Below, piece by piece: positions 1-10,150 of a stretch of DNA of 64,000 bases. Within the stretch, counting starts at the first letter, position 1; each line of letters opens with the position of its first letter. The translations under genes and the position numbers were made by a program. Origin of the DNA: Castor canadensis (Eukaryota; Chordata; Mammalia; Rodentia; Castoridae); assembly GCF_047511655.1 (NCBI RefSeq), contig NC_133401.1, positions 42,923,570-42,987,569 on the forward strand, read 5' to 3'. The notes under the pieces are model-generated. The model ran no database searches. It was given only the letters and a program-made list of their open reading frames with translations, and was not told the DNA's origin.

Positions 1-3000
1 GACATTTGTGATATTTTCTTCATATGTATCCTTTTTTTCTCTGTTGAGGTATGTCCCTTTTATTCCTAGCTTCTTTAATCATAAAGCGATGTTGAATTTT
101 GTCAAAAGCTTTTTCTGCATCTATTGAAGTAATCATGTGATTTTTGTCCTTGCTTCTGTTTATGTGCTGTAAAACATCCATTGATTTGCATGTGTTGGAC
201 TACTCTTGTATCTGTGAAATGAAAGCAACTTGATCATAATTTATGATCTTTTTAATGTGTTGTTGAATTTGGTTCTGAGTATTTTGTTGAGAATTTTTGT
301 GTCTGTGTTCATCAGGGAAATTGGTCTATAATTTTCATTTTTGTCCTGAGTTTATCTGCTTTTGTTATCATGGTACACTGATAGTATACCTTGATACCAT
401 TGGTAGTGTTCCTTCCCTTTCTATTTTATGGGATAGTTTAAGGGGCACTGATGTTATCAGATCCATCTGGATCTTGGCTTTTCTTTTTTGGGAGACTTTA
501 TTATTTAAGTCTCATTGCCTGTTATACTTCTAATTATGTGGTTTATATTCTTGTGGCTCAATTTTGGTAAGGCAAATGCATCTAGAAATTTATCCATTTC
601 TTCTAGATTTTCCAATCTATTAGAATATAGGTTTTCATAGTGTTCCCTAGTGATCCTCTGGATTTCTTTGGTGTTTGTTTTGATGTCCCCATCTCATTTC
701 TAATTCTATTAATTTGAGTCCTCTCTCTCTTCCTTTTGTTAGTTTGGTTAAAGATTTGTAAATCTCGTTTATTTTCTTAAGGAACCAACTTTTTGTTTCA
801 TTGATTATTTTGTTCTTTTAGTTTCTGTTTCATTAGTTTCTGCTCTGATCTTTGTTATTTCTTTTTATCTACTGCTTTTAGGTTTGGCTTGTTCTTTTTT
901 TTTCCCTAAGAGCTTGAGATACATTGTTAGGTTCTTTTAATGTAAGCATTCCTATCAGCTTTTCTCTTATCACTGCCTTTGTGTATCTCAAAATTCTCAT
1001 AAGTTGTGTTTTTGTTCTCGTTTGCTTCTAGGAATTTTTTATTCCCCATTTATTTCTTCAATGACTCACTGACTTTTCAAAAGCAAATTGTTCAGTCTCC
1101 TAGTATTAAAATACTTTTAAAACTTACCTTGTTATGGATTTCTAGTTTTATACCATTGTGATTTGCTAAAATATAGGAAGTGATTTCACTTTTCTTGTAT
1201 GTGTTAAAACTTGTTTTATGACCTAAGATATGATCTGTTTTGCCAAGAGTTCTGTGGACTGCTAAGCAGAATGTATATTGGGTGGAATATTCTGTAGATT
1301 TCTGTTATGCCCATTTGATCCATAGTGTCGACTAATTCTGAAGTTTTCTTGTTGATTTTTTTGTCTGGAATAGATATCTATTGATGAAAGTTACTATTAT
1401 TGTTGGGGTCTATCTAAGTTCTTATGTGTCATAGTGTTTCCTTTATAAAATTAGGTGTGCCAATATTCAGTGAGGACATGCTTATAATCATTAATTCCTT
1501 CTAATGAATTGTTTCCTTTATCCATATGAAGTGACCTTCTTTGTCTTTTCTAATTTTGGCTTGAAGTCTGCTTTGTCAGATATGAGTATAGCTACTCCTG
1601 CTTTCTTTGGGGCTGCATTTGCTTAGAAAATCTTTTCCCATTTTAAGCCCATGTTTGTCTTTGTCAGTGAGGTGCATTTCTTGTGGCAACAAATGGTTGA
1701 TTCTTGTTTTTTAACAATCCACCAATCTTCACATTTTGATTTGATAATAATTGAGACCATTAATATTCAGAGTTACTATAGAAAGATATGTAGCAATTCC
1801 TGAAGTTTTATTGTATTTGTGGTGTTTGATTCTTCCCACATTTGATTATCTATCCATTACTTTTTCCCATACTTTCATGGTTGCATTTATCTTCCTTTTC
1901 TGTGTATAGGATTCCTTTGAGTATCTTCTGCAGTGCTGGTTTAGTGGTCATAAATTGCTTTAATGTTTTTTTTTTTTATCATGGAAGTTTCTTATTTTCT
2001 TTCAATTATAAATGATAGCTTTGCTGGGTAGAGTAATCTAAGTCGGCAGTTATTTTCTTTCAGAGCTTGAAATACATTGTTCCAATGCCCTTCTTGCTTT
2101 TGAGATTTCTGTGGAAAAATTTGTTATTCTGATGGGTTTGCCTTTATAGGTGATTTGGCACCCCTCCCTTGCAGGTTTCAATATTCTTTCCTTGTTCTCT
2201 ATAATTAATATTTTAAGTATAATATGATGTGAAGAGATTCTGTTTTGTGCTTGACTGCTTGGAGTCCTAAAGGCCTCCTGTATTTGGATGGGCATCTCTT
2301 TCTCAAGATTTTAGATGTTTCCTTCTATTTATTGAATATGTTTCCTATGCCTTTAGCTTGCATCTCTTCTCCTACTATACCCATGATTTGTAGGTTTGAT
2401 CTTTTCATGGAATACCAGAGTTATTTCATATTCCATTTGTACTGTTTTTTCTTTATCGTCATCTGGTTTTTCTAGTACATCTATCTTGTCTTCAAACTCT
2501 GATATTCTGTCTTCCATTTGGTTCAGTTTCCTGGAGAGGTTCTTAACTGAACTTTTGACTTACAGAGCTTTTCATTTCCAGAACTTCACTTTGATTTTTT
2601 TCAGGATTTCCATATATTTATTGAGTTTCCCTTTTTGGACTTCCATTGTCCTCCTTGTTCAATTTGTATCCTCTTTAAATTCACTTAGCTGTTTATTTGT
2701 ATTATTTTTAAATTATTTAGCTGTTTATTTGTATTTGATGATTTTATTGAGGTGTTCATAAATCTTCTTATATCTGTTGATCATTTTTACCATTCTTCTT
2801 CTGAGATCAATATTTGAGATTTCATATACTTCACTATCATTCAGATCTTTTATGTGATTGATCACTTTTTCAGGTGTCATGTTGACTTGCTTTTCATATT
2901 CGTCATGCTTCTGCATTGATATTTGCTCATTTGAAGTCAAACTAAGGTTTGAGGCTTTAATCTCATAAATTCTTTCAGTTGAATTATTCTCTATGTTCTG

Positions 3001-3450
3001 GCAAAACTGGGTAGTGACACTGTTTATTTGCTATTTCTCACCTCTGTTCTAAGGGTATAACTAAGCAATAACAAATTTGGCAATTCAATACCAAACCAGA
3101 TATTTACATGAAATAAAAAACCATGGGTGCTATTATCTATACCACCAGTCATGTTATATATGAAAGGCACTAGTGTTCTTATATAGTGTAGTATGGGGTT
3201 AGGAAAAAATTATTTGTGTATGAGTTAAAAATTAAGCAGTAAAAATAAGGGGGTGAGGAAAGAAATAAGAAAGGATGATGGGGAGAAGGGAGTGAGGTGT
3301 GTGGGTTGAAAATAACAAAATAACAGTCTGCAGGAATACAGTTCAATTATTGTGTGGAAAGATGCTATAGTTAGGAATTGCAAAGAATAGAAAAGTTAAT
3401 AATAATTTTAAAAATGAGGTGGAATAAGTCACCAACAGAAAAAATTTGTG
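1..3450 (-). mobile_element. Older L1 retrotransposon, ORF2 (RT part) through ORF1 to 5' UTR, continues beyond the left edge
   Basis: Read on the minus strand, 1-1950 is L1 ORF2: the stretch near 60-330 aligns by eye with the reverse transcriptase region of the better preserved copy at 6480-6760 (same order of words, many substitutions). 1950-2950 corresponds to ORF1, and 2950-3450 is AT-rich 5' UTR-like sequence with A-rich runs resembling 9650-9960. It is clearly older than the L1 at 4146-11087, since frames are broken every few dozen codons. The 3' end lies outside the window. The exact 5' boundary near 3450 is uncertain because a SINE follows directly. Confidence 0.8.
2050..2940 (-). pseudogene. 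L1 ORF1 relic (RNA-binding protein of L1), multiply broken
   Basis: Two minus-strand fragments remain. One at 2050-2295 reads CQITYKGKPIRITNFSTEIS, the conserved C-terminal-domain word of L1 ORF1p (QVTYKGKPIRITADFS type), preceded by PIQIQEAFRTPS from the end of the RRM. The other, 2725-2940, is lysine-, glutamate- and asparagine-rich and fits the N-terminal coiled-coil part. ORF1p normally trimerises and coats L1 RNA. Here stops and frameshifts separate the pieces, so no protein is expected. The identification rests on the conserved word and on its order relative to ORF2. Confidence 0.75.
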
Positions 3451-3452
3451 AA

Positions 3453-3557
3453 GGGCTGGCAGAGTGGCTCAAGTGCCACTGCCTAGCAAACATGAAACTC
3501 TTGAGTTCAAGCCCTGCTACTGCCAAAAAACAAAAAACAAAAACAACAACAACAAAA
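3453..3557 (+). mobile_element. tRNA-derived SINE (ID/dID-type monomer)
   Basis: It starts GGGCTGGCAGAGTGGCTCAAG, carries a pol III A box (TGGCTCAAGTG) and B box (GAGTTCAAGCC) at tRNA-like spacing, and ends in an A-rich CAAAAAACAAAAAC-type tail. The same family recurs at 26236, 44812 and, on the minus strand, at 30934 and 44110. Confidence 0.85.
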
Positions 3558-3927
3558 TCTAGCAACATTCCTTTAAAATAAGTCTTTCTTCTACTGATTG
3601 GATTGCTTTGACTCTTACCAAAATTTTTGTATGTGTGAATCTATTTCTGGATTATCCATTCTATCCCACCTGGTTATATTTAATTATCTTTACACTAACA
3701 CTACACTGTATTAACAATGATAACTTTATAATAAATCTTAAAATCAGGTGGTGAAGTTCTCCAAATTTGTTCCCAAATTTATATTTTTATTGCAATAAAA
3801 ATGTACTTCAGGTAAACATATGAAGTTTTGATGCATAGTGAAATGGTTGGTATAGTTGTGCAAATTAACATCTATCATTTTATGTAAAATAATGCAATAT
3901 TTTCTGCATAAAAATAAGTGAGATCCT
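3558..3927 (-). mobile_element. Ancient L1 fragments (ORF2 piece and 3' UTR-like piece)
   Basis: 3590-3760 on the minus strand resembles old mammalian L1 ORF2, including the words around TTTATAATAAATCTTAAAATCAGG. 3770-3925 resembles an L1M-type 3' UTR (GTGAAATGGTTGGTATAG followed by AATTAACATCTATCA). Both are degenerate and no reading frame survives. Confidence 0.55.
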
Positions 3928-4145
3928 GCTTTTATCTTGTGATCAAAGTCCAATCCCCTTGTTGTGTTTGCCCTTGATCTAATGTCCACATATGAGGGAG
4001 AACAATGATTTTTGGTCTTTTGGGCCAGGATAACCTCACTCAGAATGATGTTCTCCAATTCCATCCATTTACCAGCGAATGATAACATTTTGTTCTACTT
4101 CATGGCTGCATAAAATTCCATTGTGTGTAGATACCACATTTTCTT
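3928..4145 (-). mobile_element. Displaced L1 segment: end of ORF2 and start of 3' UTR
   Basis: On the minus strand this 218-bp block encodes the last ~55 codons of L1 ORF2 (MLSFAGKWMELENIILSEV, then LAQKTKN) and the first bases of the 3' UTR. It matches the same region of the L1s at 27540-27760 and 25000-25200 closely. It is not followed by its own 3' UTR. The neighbouring full-length L1 (4146-11087) lacks precisely this segment at 4647/4648. The block overlaps both edges of that gap by short shared words (about 9 and 15 bases). See findings. Confidence 0.75.
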
Positions 4146-4568
4146 TTCTTTCTTTTTTTTTTCATCCTTAACTATTTTTTTTTGTGCTTTGGTTATTTTT
4201 TTTTCTTTTTTATTATTCATATGTGCATACAAGGTTTGGGCCATTTCTCCCCCCTGTTCACACCCCCTCCCTTACCACCCACTCCACCCCTCCCTCTCCC
4301 CCCCACCCCCTCAATACCCAGCAGAAACTATTTTGCCCTTATTTCTAATTTTGTTGAAGAGAGAGTATAAGCAATAATAGGAAGGAACAAGGGTTTTTGC
4401 TGGTTGAGGTAAGGATAGCTATACAGTGAGTTGACTCACATTAATTTCCTGTGCGTGTGTGTTACCTTCTAGGTTAATTCTTTTTGATCTCACCTTTTCT
4501 TTACTTCCTGGTCCCCTTTTCCTATTGGTCTCAGTTGCTTTTAAGGTATCTGCTTTAGCTTCTCTGTG

Positions 4569-7500
4569 TTAAGGGCAACAAATGCTAGCTAATTTTTTAG
4601 GTGTCTTACCTATCCTCATCCCTCCCTTGTGTGCTCTCGCTTTTATCAGATACCACATTTTGTTAATCCACTCATCAGTGTTGGGGCATCTTGGCTGTTT
4701 CCATAACTTGGCTATTGTGAATAGTGCTGCAATAAACATGGGTGTGCAGGTGCCTCTGGAGTAACCTGTGTCACAGTCTTTTGGGTATATCCTCAAGAGT
4801 GGTATTGCTGGATCAAATGGTAGATCAATGTTTAGCTTTTTAAGTAGCCTCCAAAGTTTTTTCCAGAGTGGTTGTACTAGTTTACATTCCCACCAACAGT
4901 GTAAAAGAGTTCCTTTTTCCCCCGCATCCTCGCTAACACCTGTTGTTGGTGGTGTTGCTAATGATGGCTATTCTAACAGGGGTGAGGTGGAATCTTAGCT
5001 TGGTTTTAATTTGCATTTCCTTTATTGCTAGAGATGGTGAGCATGTTTTCATGTGTTTTTTGACCATTTGAATTTCTTCTTTTGAGAAAGTTCTGTTTAG
5101 TTCACTTGCCCATTCCTTTATTGGCTCATTAGTTTTGGGAGAATTTAGTTTTTTAAGTTCCCTATATATTCTGGTTATCAGTCCTTTGTCTGATGTGTAG
5201 CTGGCAAATATTTTCTCCCACTCTGTGGGTGTTCTCTTCAGTTTAGAGACCATTTCTTTTGTTGAGCAGAAGCTTTTTAGTTTTGTGAAGTCCCATTTAT
5301 CTATGCTATCTCTTAGTTGCTGTGCTGCTGGGGTTTCATTGACAAAGTTCTTACCTATACCTACTAACTCCAGAGTAGTTCCTACTCTTTCCTGTATCAA
5401 CTTAAGAGTTTGGGGTCTGATATTAAGATCCTTGATCCATTTTGAGTTAATCTTGGTATAGGGTGATATACATGGATCTAGTTTCAGTTTTTTGCAGACT
5501 GCTAACCAGTTTTCCCAGCAGTTTTTGTTGAAGAGGCTGCTTTTTCTCTATCGTATATTTTTAGCTCCTTTGTCAAAGATAAGTTGGTTATAGTTGTGTG
5601 GCTTCATATCTGGGTCTTCTATTCTGTTCCACTGGTCTTCATGTCTGTTTTTGTGCCAGTACCATGCTGTTTTTATTGTTATTGCTTTGTAATATAGTTT
5701 GAAGTCAGGTATTGTGATACCTCCTGCATTGTTCTTTTGACTGAGTATTGCCTTGGCTATTCGTGGTCTCTTGTGTTTCCATACAAATTTCACAGTAGAT
5801 TTTTCAATCTCTTTAATGAATGTCATTGGAATTTTGATGGGAATTGCATTAAACATGTAGATTACTTTTGGGAGTATCGACATTTTTACTATGTTGATTC
5901 TACCAATCCATGAGCATGGGAGATCTCTCCACTTTCTATAGTCTTCCTCAATCTCTTTCTTCAGAAGTGTATAGTTTTCCTTGTAGAGGTCTTTCACATC
6001 TTTTGTTAGGTTTACACCTAGGTATTTGATTTTTTTGAGGCTATTGTAAATGGAATTGTTTTCATACATTCTTTTTCAGTTTGCTCATTGTTAGTGTATA
6101 GAAATGCTAATGATTTTTCTATGTTGATTTTATATCCTGCTACCTTGCTATAGCTATTGATGATGTCTAGAAGCTTCTGAGTAGAGTTTTTTGGGTCTTT
6201 AAGGTATAGGATCATGTCGTCTGCAAATAGGGATATTTTGACAGTTTCTTTACCTATTTGTATTCCTTTTATTCCTTCTTCTTGCCTAATTGCTCTGGCT
6301 AGGAATTCCAGTACTATGTTGAATAGGAGTGGAGATAGTGGGCATCCTTGTCTGGTTCCTGATTTTAGAGGGAATGGTTTCAGTTTTTCTCCGTTAAGTA
6401 TAATGCTGGCTGTAGGTTTGTCATATATAGCTTTTATAATGTTGAGGAACTTTCCTTCTATTCCTAGTTTTCTTAGAGCTTTTATCATGAAATGGTGTTG
6501 GATCTTATCAAAGGCTTTTTCTGCATCTATTGAGATGATCAAGTGGTTTTTGTGTTTGCTTCTGTTAATGTGGTTTATTACGTTTATTGATTTTCGTATA
6601 TTGAACCACCCCTGCATCCCTGGGATGAAGCCTACTTGGTCGTGGTGAATAATCTTTTTGATGTGTTGCTGAATTCGGTTTGCCATTATTTTGTTGAGGA
6701 TTTTTGCATCAATGTTCATTAAGGAGATTGGCCTATAGTTCTCCTTTTTGGAGGTGTCTTTTCCTGGTTTTGGGATAAGTGTAATACAGGCTTCATAAAA
6801 TGTGTTTGGCAGTTTTCCTTCCCTTTCTATTTCATGGAACAGTTTAAGGAGGGTTGGTATCAGTTCTTCTTTAAAGGTCTGATAGAATTCAGCAGAGACT
6901 CCATCAGGTCCTGGACTTTTCTTTTTGGGGAGACTCTTGATTGCTGCTTCAATTTGATTTTGTGTTATAGATCTATTCAGGTGATTAATTTCCTCTTGGT
7001 TCAGTTTTGGATGATCATATGTATCTAGAAATCTGTCCATTTCTTTAAGATTTTCAAATTTATTTGAATATAGGTTCCAAAGTAGTCTCTGATGATTTCC
7101 TGGACTTCCATGGTGTTTGTTGTTATCTCCCCTTTTGCATTCCTGATTCTACTAATTTGAGTTTTTTCTCTCCTCATTTTAGTCAGGTTTGCCAGGGGTC
7201 TATCGATCTTGTTTATTTTTTCAAAGAACCAACTTTTTGTTTCATTAATTCTTTGTATGGTTTTTTTGGTTTCTATTTCATTGATTTCAGCTCTTATTTT
7301 TATTATTTCTCGCCTTCTATTTGTTTTGGGATTTGCTTGTTCTTCTTTTTCTAGGAGTTTGAGATGTATCATTAGGTCATTGATTTGGGATCTTTCAGTC
7401 TTTTTAATATATGCACTCATGGCTATAAACTTTCCTCTCAGGACTGCCTTAGCTGTGTCCCACAGGTTCCGGTAGGTTGTGTTTTTATTTTCATTGACTT

Positions 7501-8322
7501 CCAGGAACTTTTTAATTTCCTCTTTTATTTCATCAATGATCCATTCTTCATTAAATAATGAGTTATTTAGTTTCCAGCTGTTTGCATGTTTTTGTCTTTA
7601 CTTTTGTTGTTGAGTTCTAGTTTTACTGCATTGTGATCAGATAGTATGCACTGTATAATTTCTATTTTCTTATATTTGCTGAGACTTGCTTTGTGCCCTA
7701 GGATATGATCTATTTTGGAGAAGGTTCCATGGGCTGCTGAGAAGACTGTATATTGTGTAGAAGTTGGATGAAATGTTCTGTAGATATCAAGTAAGTCCAT
7801 TTGATCTATTGTATATTTTAGATCTTGGATTTCTTTATTGATTTTTTGTTTGGATGACCTATCTATTGATGATAATGGGGTGTTTAAGTCTCCCACAACC
7901 ACTGCGTTGGTGTTAATATATGCTTTTAGGTCTTTCAGGGTATGTTTGATGAAATTGGGTGCGTTGACATTGGGTGCCTACAGGTTAATGATTATTATTT
8001 CCTTTTGGTCTATTTCCCCTTTTATTAGTATGGAATGTCCTTCTTTATCTCGTTTGATCAATGTAGGTTTGAAGTCTACTTTGTCAGAGATAAGTATTGC
8101 TACTTCTGCCTGTTTTCGGGGGCCATTGGCTTGGTAAGTCTTCTTCTAGCCTTTCATCCTAAGCCTATGCTTATTTCTGTCGGTGAGATGGGTCTCCTGT
8201 AAGCAACAAATTGTTGGATCTTCCTTTTTAATCCATTTCATCAGGCGGTGCCTTTTGATGGGTGAATTAAGTCCGTTAACATTAAGTGTTAGTACTGATA
8301 GGTATGTGGTGATTCCTGTCAT
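4569..8322 (-). pseudogene. L1 ORF2 pseudogene (endonuclease and reverse transcriptase)
   Basis: ORF2p nicks target DNA and reverse-transcribes L1 RNA. The start is the ATG at 8322, reading MTGITTYLSVLTLNVNGLNS, the family's usual N-terminus. Endonuclease words survive at 7567-7902 (GDLNTP; IDHILGHK; LSDHNAVKLE). The longest open stretch, 6018-7040 (340 codons), covers the reverse transcriptase: [28 protein letters not shown], the [13 protein letters not shown] box and the catalytic FADDM. The next stretch (5548-6069) holds the thumb/post-RT part. Frameshifts or stops separate at least six pieces. Near 4648 a deletion removes the last ~55 codons and fuses the frame to 3' UTR sequence (stop at 4569). 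Non-functional as a whole. Confidence 0.9.
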
Positions 8323-9565
8323 TTAGTTGTCAGTTGTTTCAAGGTTTGATTGTGTGTACCTAAGTTGAGGTTGCTCTCTACTGTCTTGCTTTTTCTTTTC
8401 CTGTGTTTGGTGCTGCCTGTCTTTTCATGGTTAAGTTGGGTTTCACTTTCTGTGTGCAGAATCCCTTGAAGAATTTTTTGTAGTGGTGGCTTTGTGGTCA
8501 CATATTGTTTTAGTTTCTGCTTATCATGGAAGACTTTTATTGCTCCATCTATTTTGAATGATAGTTTTGCTGGGTAGAGTATCCTGGGGTTGAAGTTATT
8601 TTCATTCAGTGCCCAGAAGATCTCACCCCATGCTCTTCTTGCTTTTAATGTTTCTGTTGAGAAGTCTGCTGTGATTTTGATGGGTTTACCTTTGTATGTT
8701 ACTTGTTTTTTCTCTCTTACAGCCTTCACTATTCTTTCCCTAGTTTCTGAACTTGTTGTTTTAATGTTGATATGTCATGGGGTAGTTCCATTTTGATCTG
8801 GTCTGTTTGGTGTCCTGGAGGCCTCTTGCATCTGTATGGGAATATCTTTCTCTAGATTTGGGAAATTTTCCATTATTATTTTGTTGAATATATTACGCAT
8901 TCCCTTTGCTTGCACCTCTTCTCCTTCTATGCCCATGATTCTCACGTTTGGTCTTTTGATGGAGTTGGTGAGTTCTTGCATTTTCTTTAACAGGTCTTGA
9001 GTTGTTTAATTAATAGCTCTTCAGTTTTTCCTTTAATTACCATTTCATCTTCAAGTTCTGAGATTCTGTCTTCTGTTTGTTCTATTCTGCTGGATTGGCC
9101 TTCTGTTTTGTTTTGCAGTTCTGTTTCGTTCTTTTTTCTGAGGTTTTCCATATCCTGGGTAGTTTTCTCTTTAATGTTGTCTATTTTTGTCCTGAGTTCA
9201 TTTATCTGTTTATTCATCGTGTTCTCTGTTTCACTTTGGTGTTTATACAGTGATTCTATGGTTTCCTTTATTTCTTCTTTTGCTTTTTCAAATTCTCTAT
9301 TTTTGTTGTCTTGGAATTTCTTGAGTGTCTCCTGTGCATTTTGGTTGACCCTATCCAGTATCATCTCTGTAAAATTCTCATTGAGTACCTGTAGTATGTC
9401 TTCTTTTAAATTATTCTTGTGGGCTTCATTGGGTCCTTTGGCATAGTTTATCTTCATTTTGTTGGAGTCTGGATCTGAGTATCTGTTTTCTTCATTTCCC
9501 TCTGGTTCCTGTACTAATTTTTTGCTGTGGGGAAACTGGTTTCCCTGTGTTTTCTGTCTTCCCAT
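8319..9565 (-). pseudogene. L1 ORF1 pseudogene (trimeric RNA-binding chaperone)
   Basis: I take the start at 9565 (MGRQKTQGNQFPHSKKL), which resembles the MGKKQ-type N-terminus of L1 ORF1p; the frame is open further upstream to 9637 but that part lies in the 5' UTR. 8987-9450 is a heptad-rich coiled coil (IEQTEDRISELEDEM). The RRM is at 8775-8981 (RPNVRIMGIEGEE) and the C-terminal domain at 8319-8729 (QVTYKGKPIKITADFSTETL, then KARRAW). Two frame breaks, near 8985 and 8750, separate the domains. The stop TGA (8321-8319) overlaps the ORF2 start ATG (8322-8320) as ATGA. Confidence 0.9.
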
Positions 9566-9830
9566 CATTGTCTTTGGTGTTGTTACTGTCCCTGTACTGT
9601 GTGCAATTAAGTATTTTCTAGCTTGTAATAATAACAATGGTAATATTTAGAATGGAAGGGTGAGTGGAGATGGAAAGCAAGCAGTTAAAGAAAAGGGAAA
9701 AACAAATAAATAGACAAGAAGGAGAAAACAGAACAAGGAATCAGACAAGAAAGTTTCAAAGGTATAAACTGGGAGTGTTAATGTACTAATTGACAGTAAG
9801 CTGAATAGGCATTAGAGAGACAGAGAGAGG

Positions 9831-9965
9831 ATTGAAAATAAAAAATAAAAATAAAGATAAGAATAAAAATAAGCAATAAGTAAATGAAAGAAATATATAT
9901 ATAAATAAAATAAAATAAAATGAAAAATAGAAAATTTAAAAAAACCCAAAAAACCAAAAAACCAA
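9831..9965. repeat. A-rich low-complexity tract (AAATA/AAAAT units)
   Basis: Plus-strand A-rich run with repeated ATAAAATAAAATAAAAT and CCAAAAAAC units, within the L1 5' UTR. Confidence 0.85.
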
Positions 9966-10104
9966 AAAACCTCCAAGTTCAAATGCAATGAAGTTTCAGT
10001 CTTAGTAATTTGGGTGTCTGTCTCAGTCTCTAATCCTGGAGATGGTGCCTCAGATGTTGTTCTGTAGTTGTCTCATCAATGGGGATGCATAAAGTAGAAC
10101 AAAA

Positions 10105-10105
<1 letters not shown>

Positions 10106-10147
<42 letters not shown>
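10106..10147. repeat. (CA)n microsatellite, about 21 units
   Basis: An uninterrupted CA run inside the L1 5' UTR, between two copies of a duplicated module. Confidence 0.95.

Positions 10148-10150
<3 letters not shown>

Noticed and set aside
4123-4377. Proline/leucine-rich small membrane-like proteins (also at 24533, 27065, 55856)
   Set aside because: They are translations of the C-rich strand of the L1 3' UTR and recur with every L1 copy.
4640-4660. Splicing of the L1 RNA as the cause of the missing ORF2 segment
   Set aside because: The missing segment does not begin with GT or end with AG at the exact junction, and splicing would not explain its presence at 3928-4145.
6214-6648. 144-codon plus-strand protein
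   Set aside because: It is the exact antisense of the L1 reverse transcriptase frame (6018-7040 minus), which has the real family motifs.
10106-10147. CRISPR-like array from regularly spaced repeats
   Set aside because: Simple microsatellites in a mammalian genome; no repeat-spacer structure anywhere in the window.
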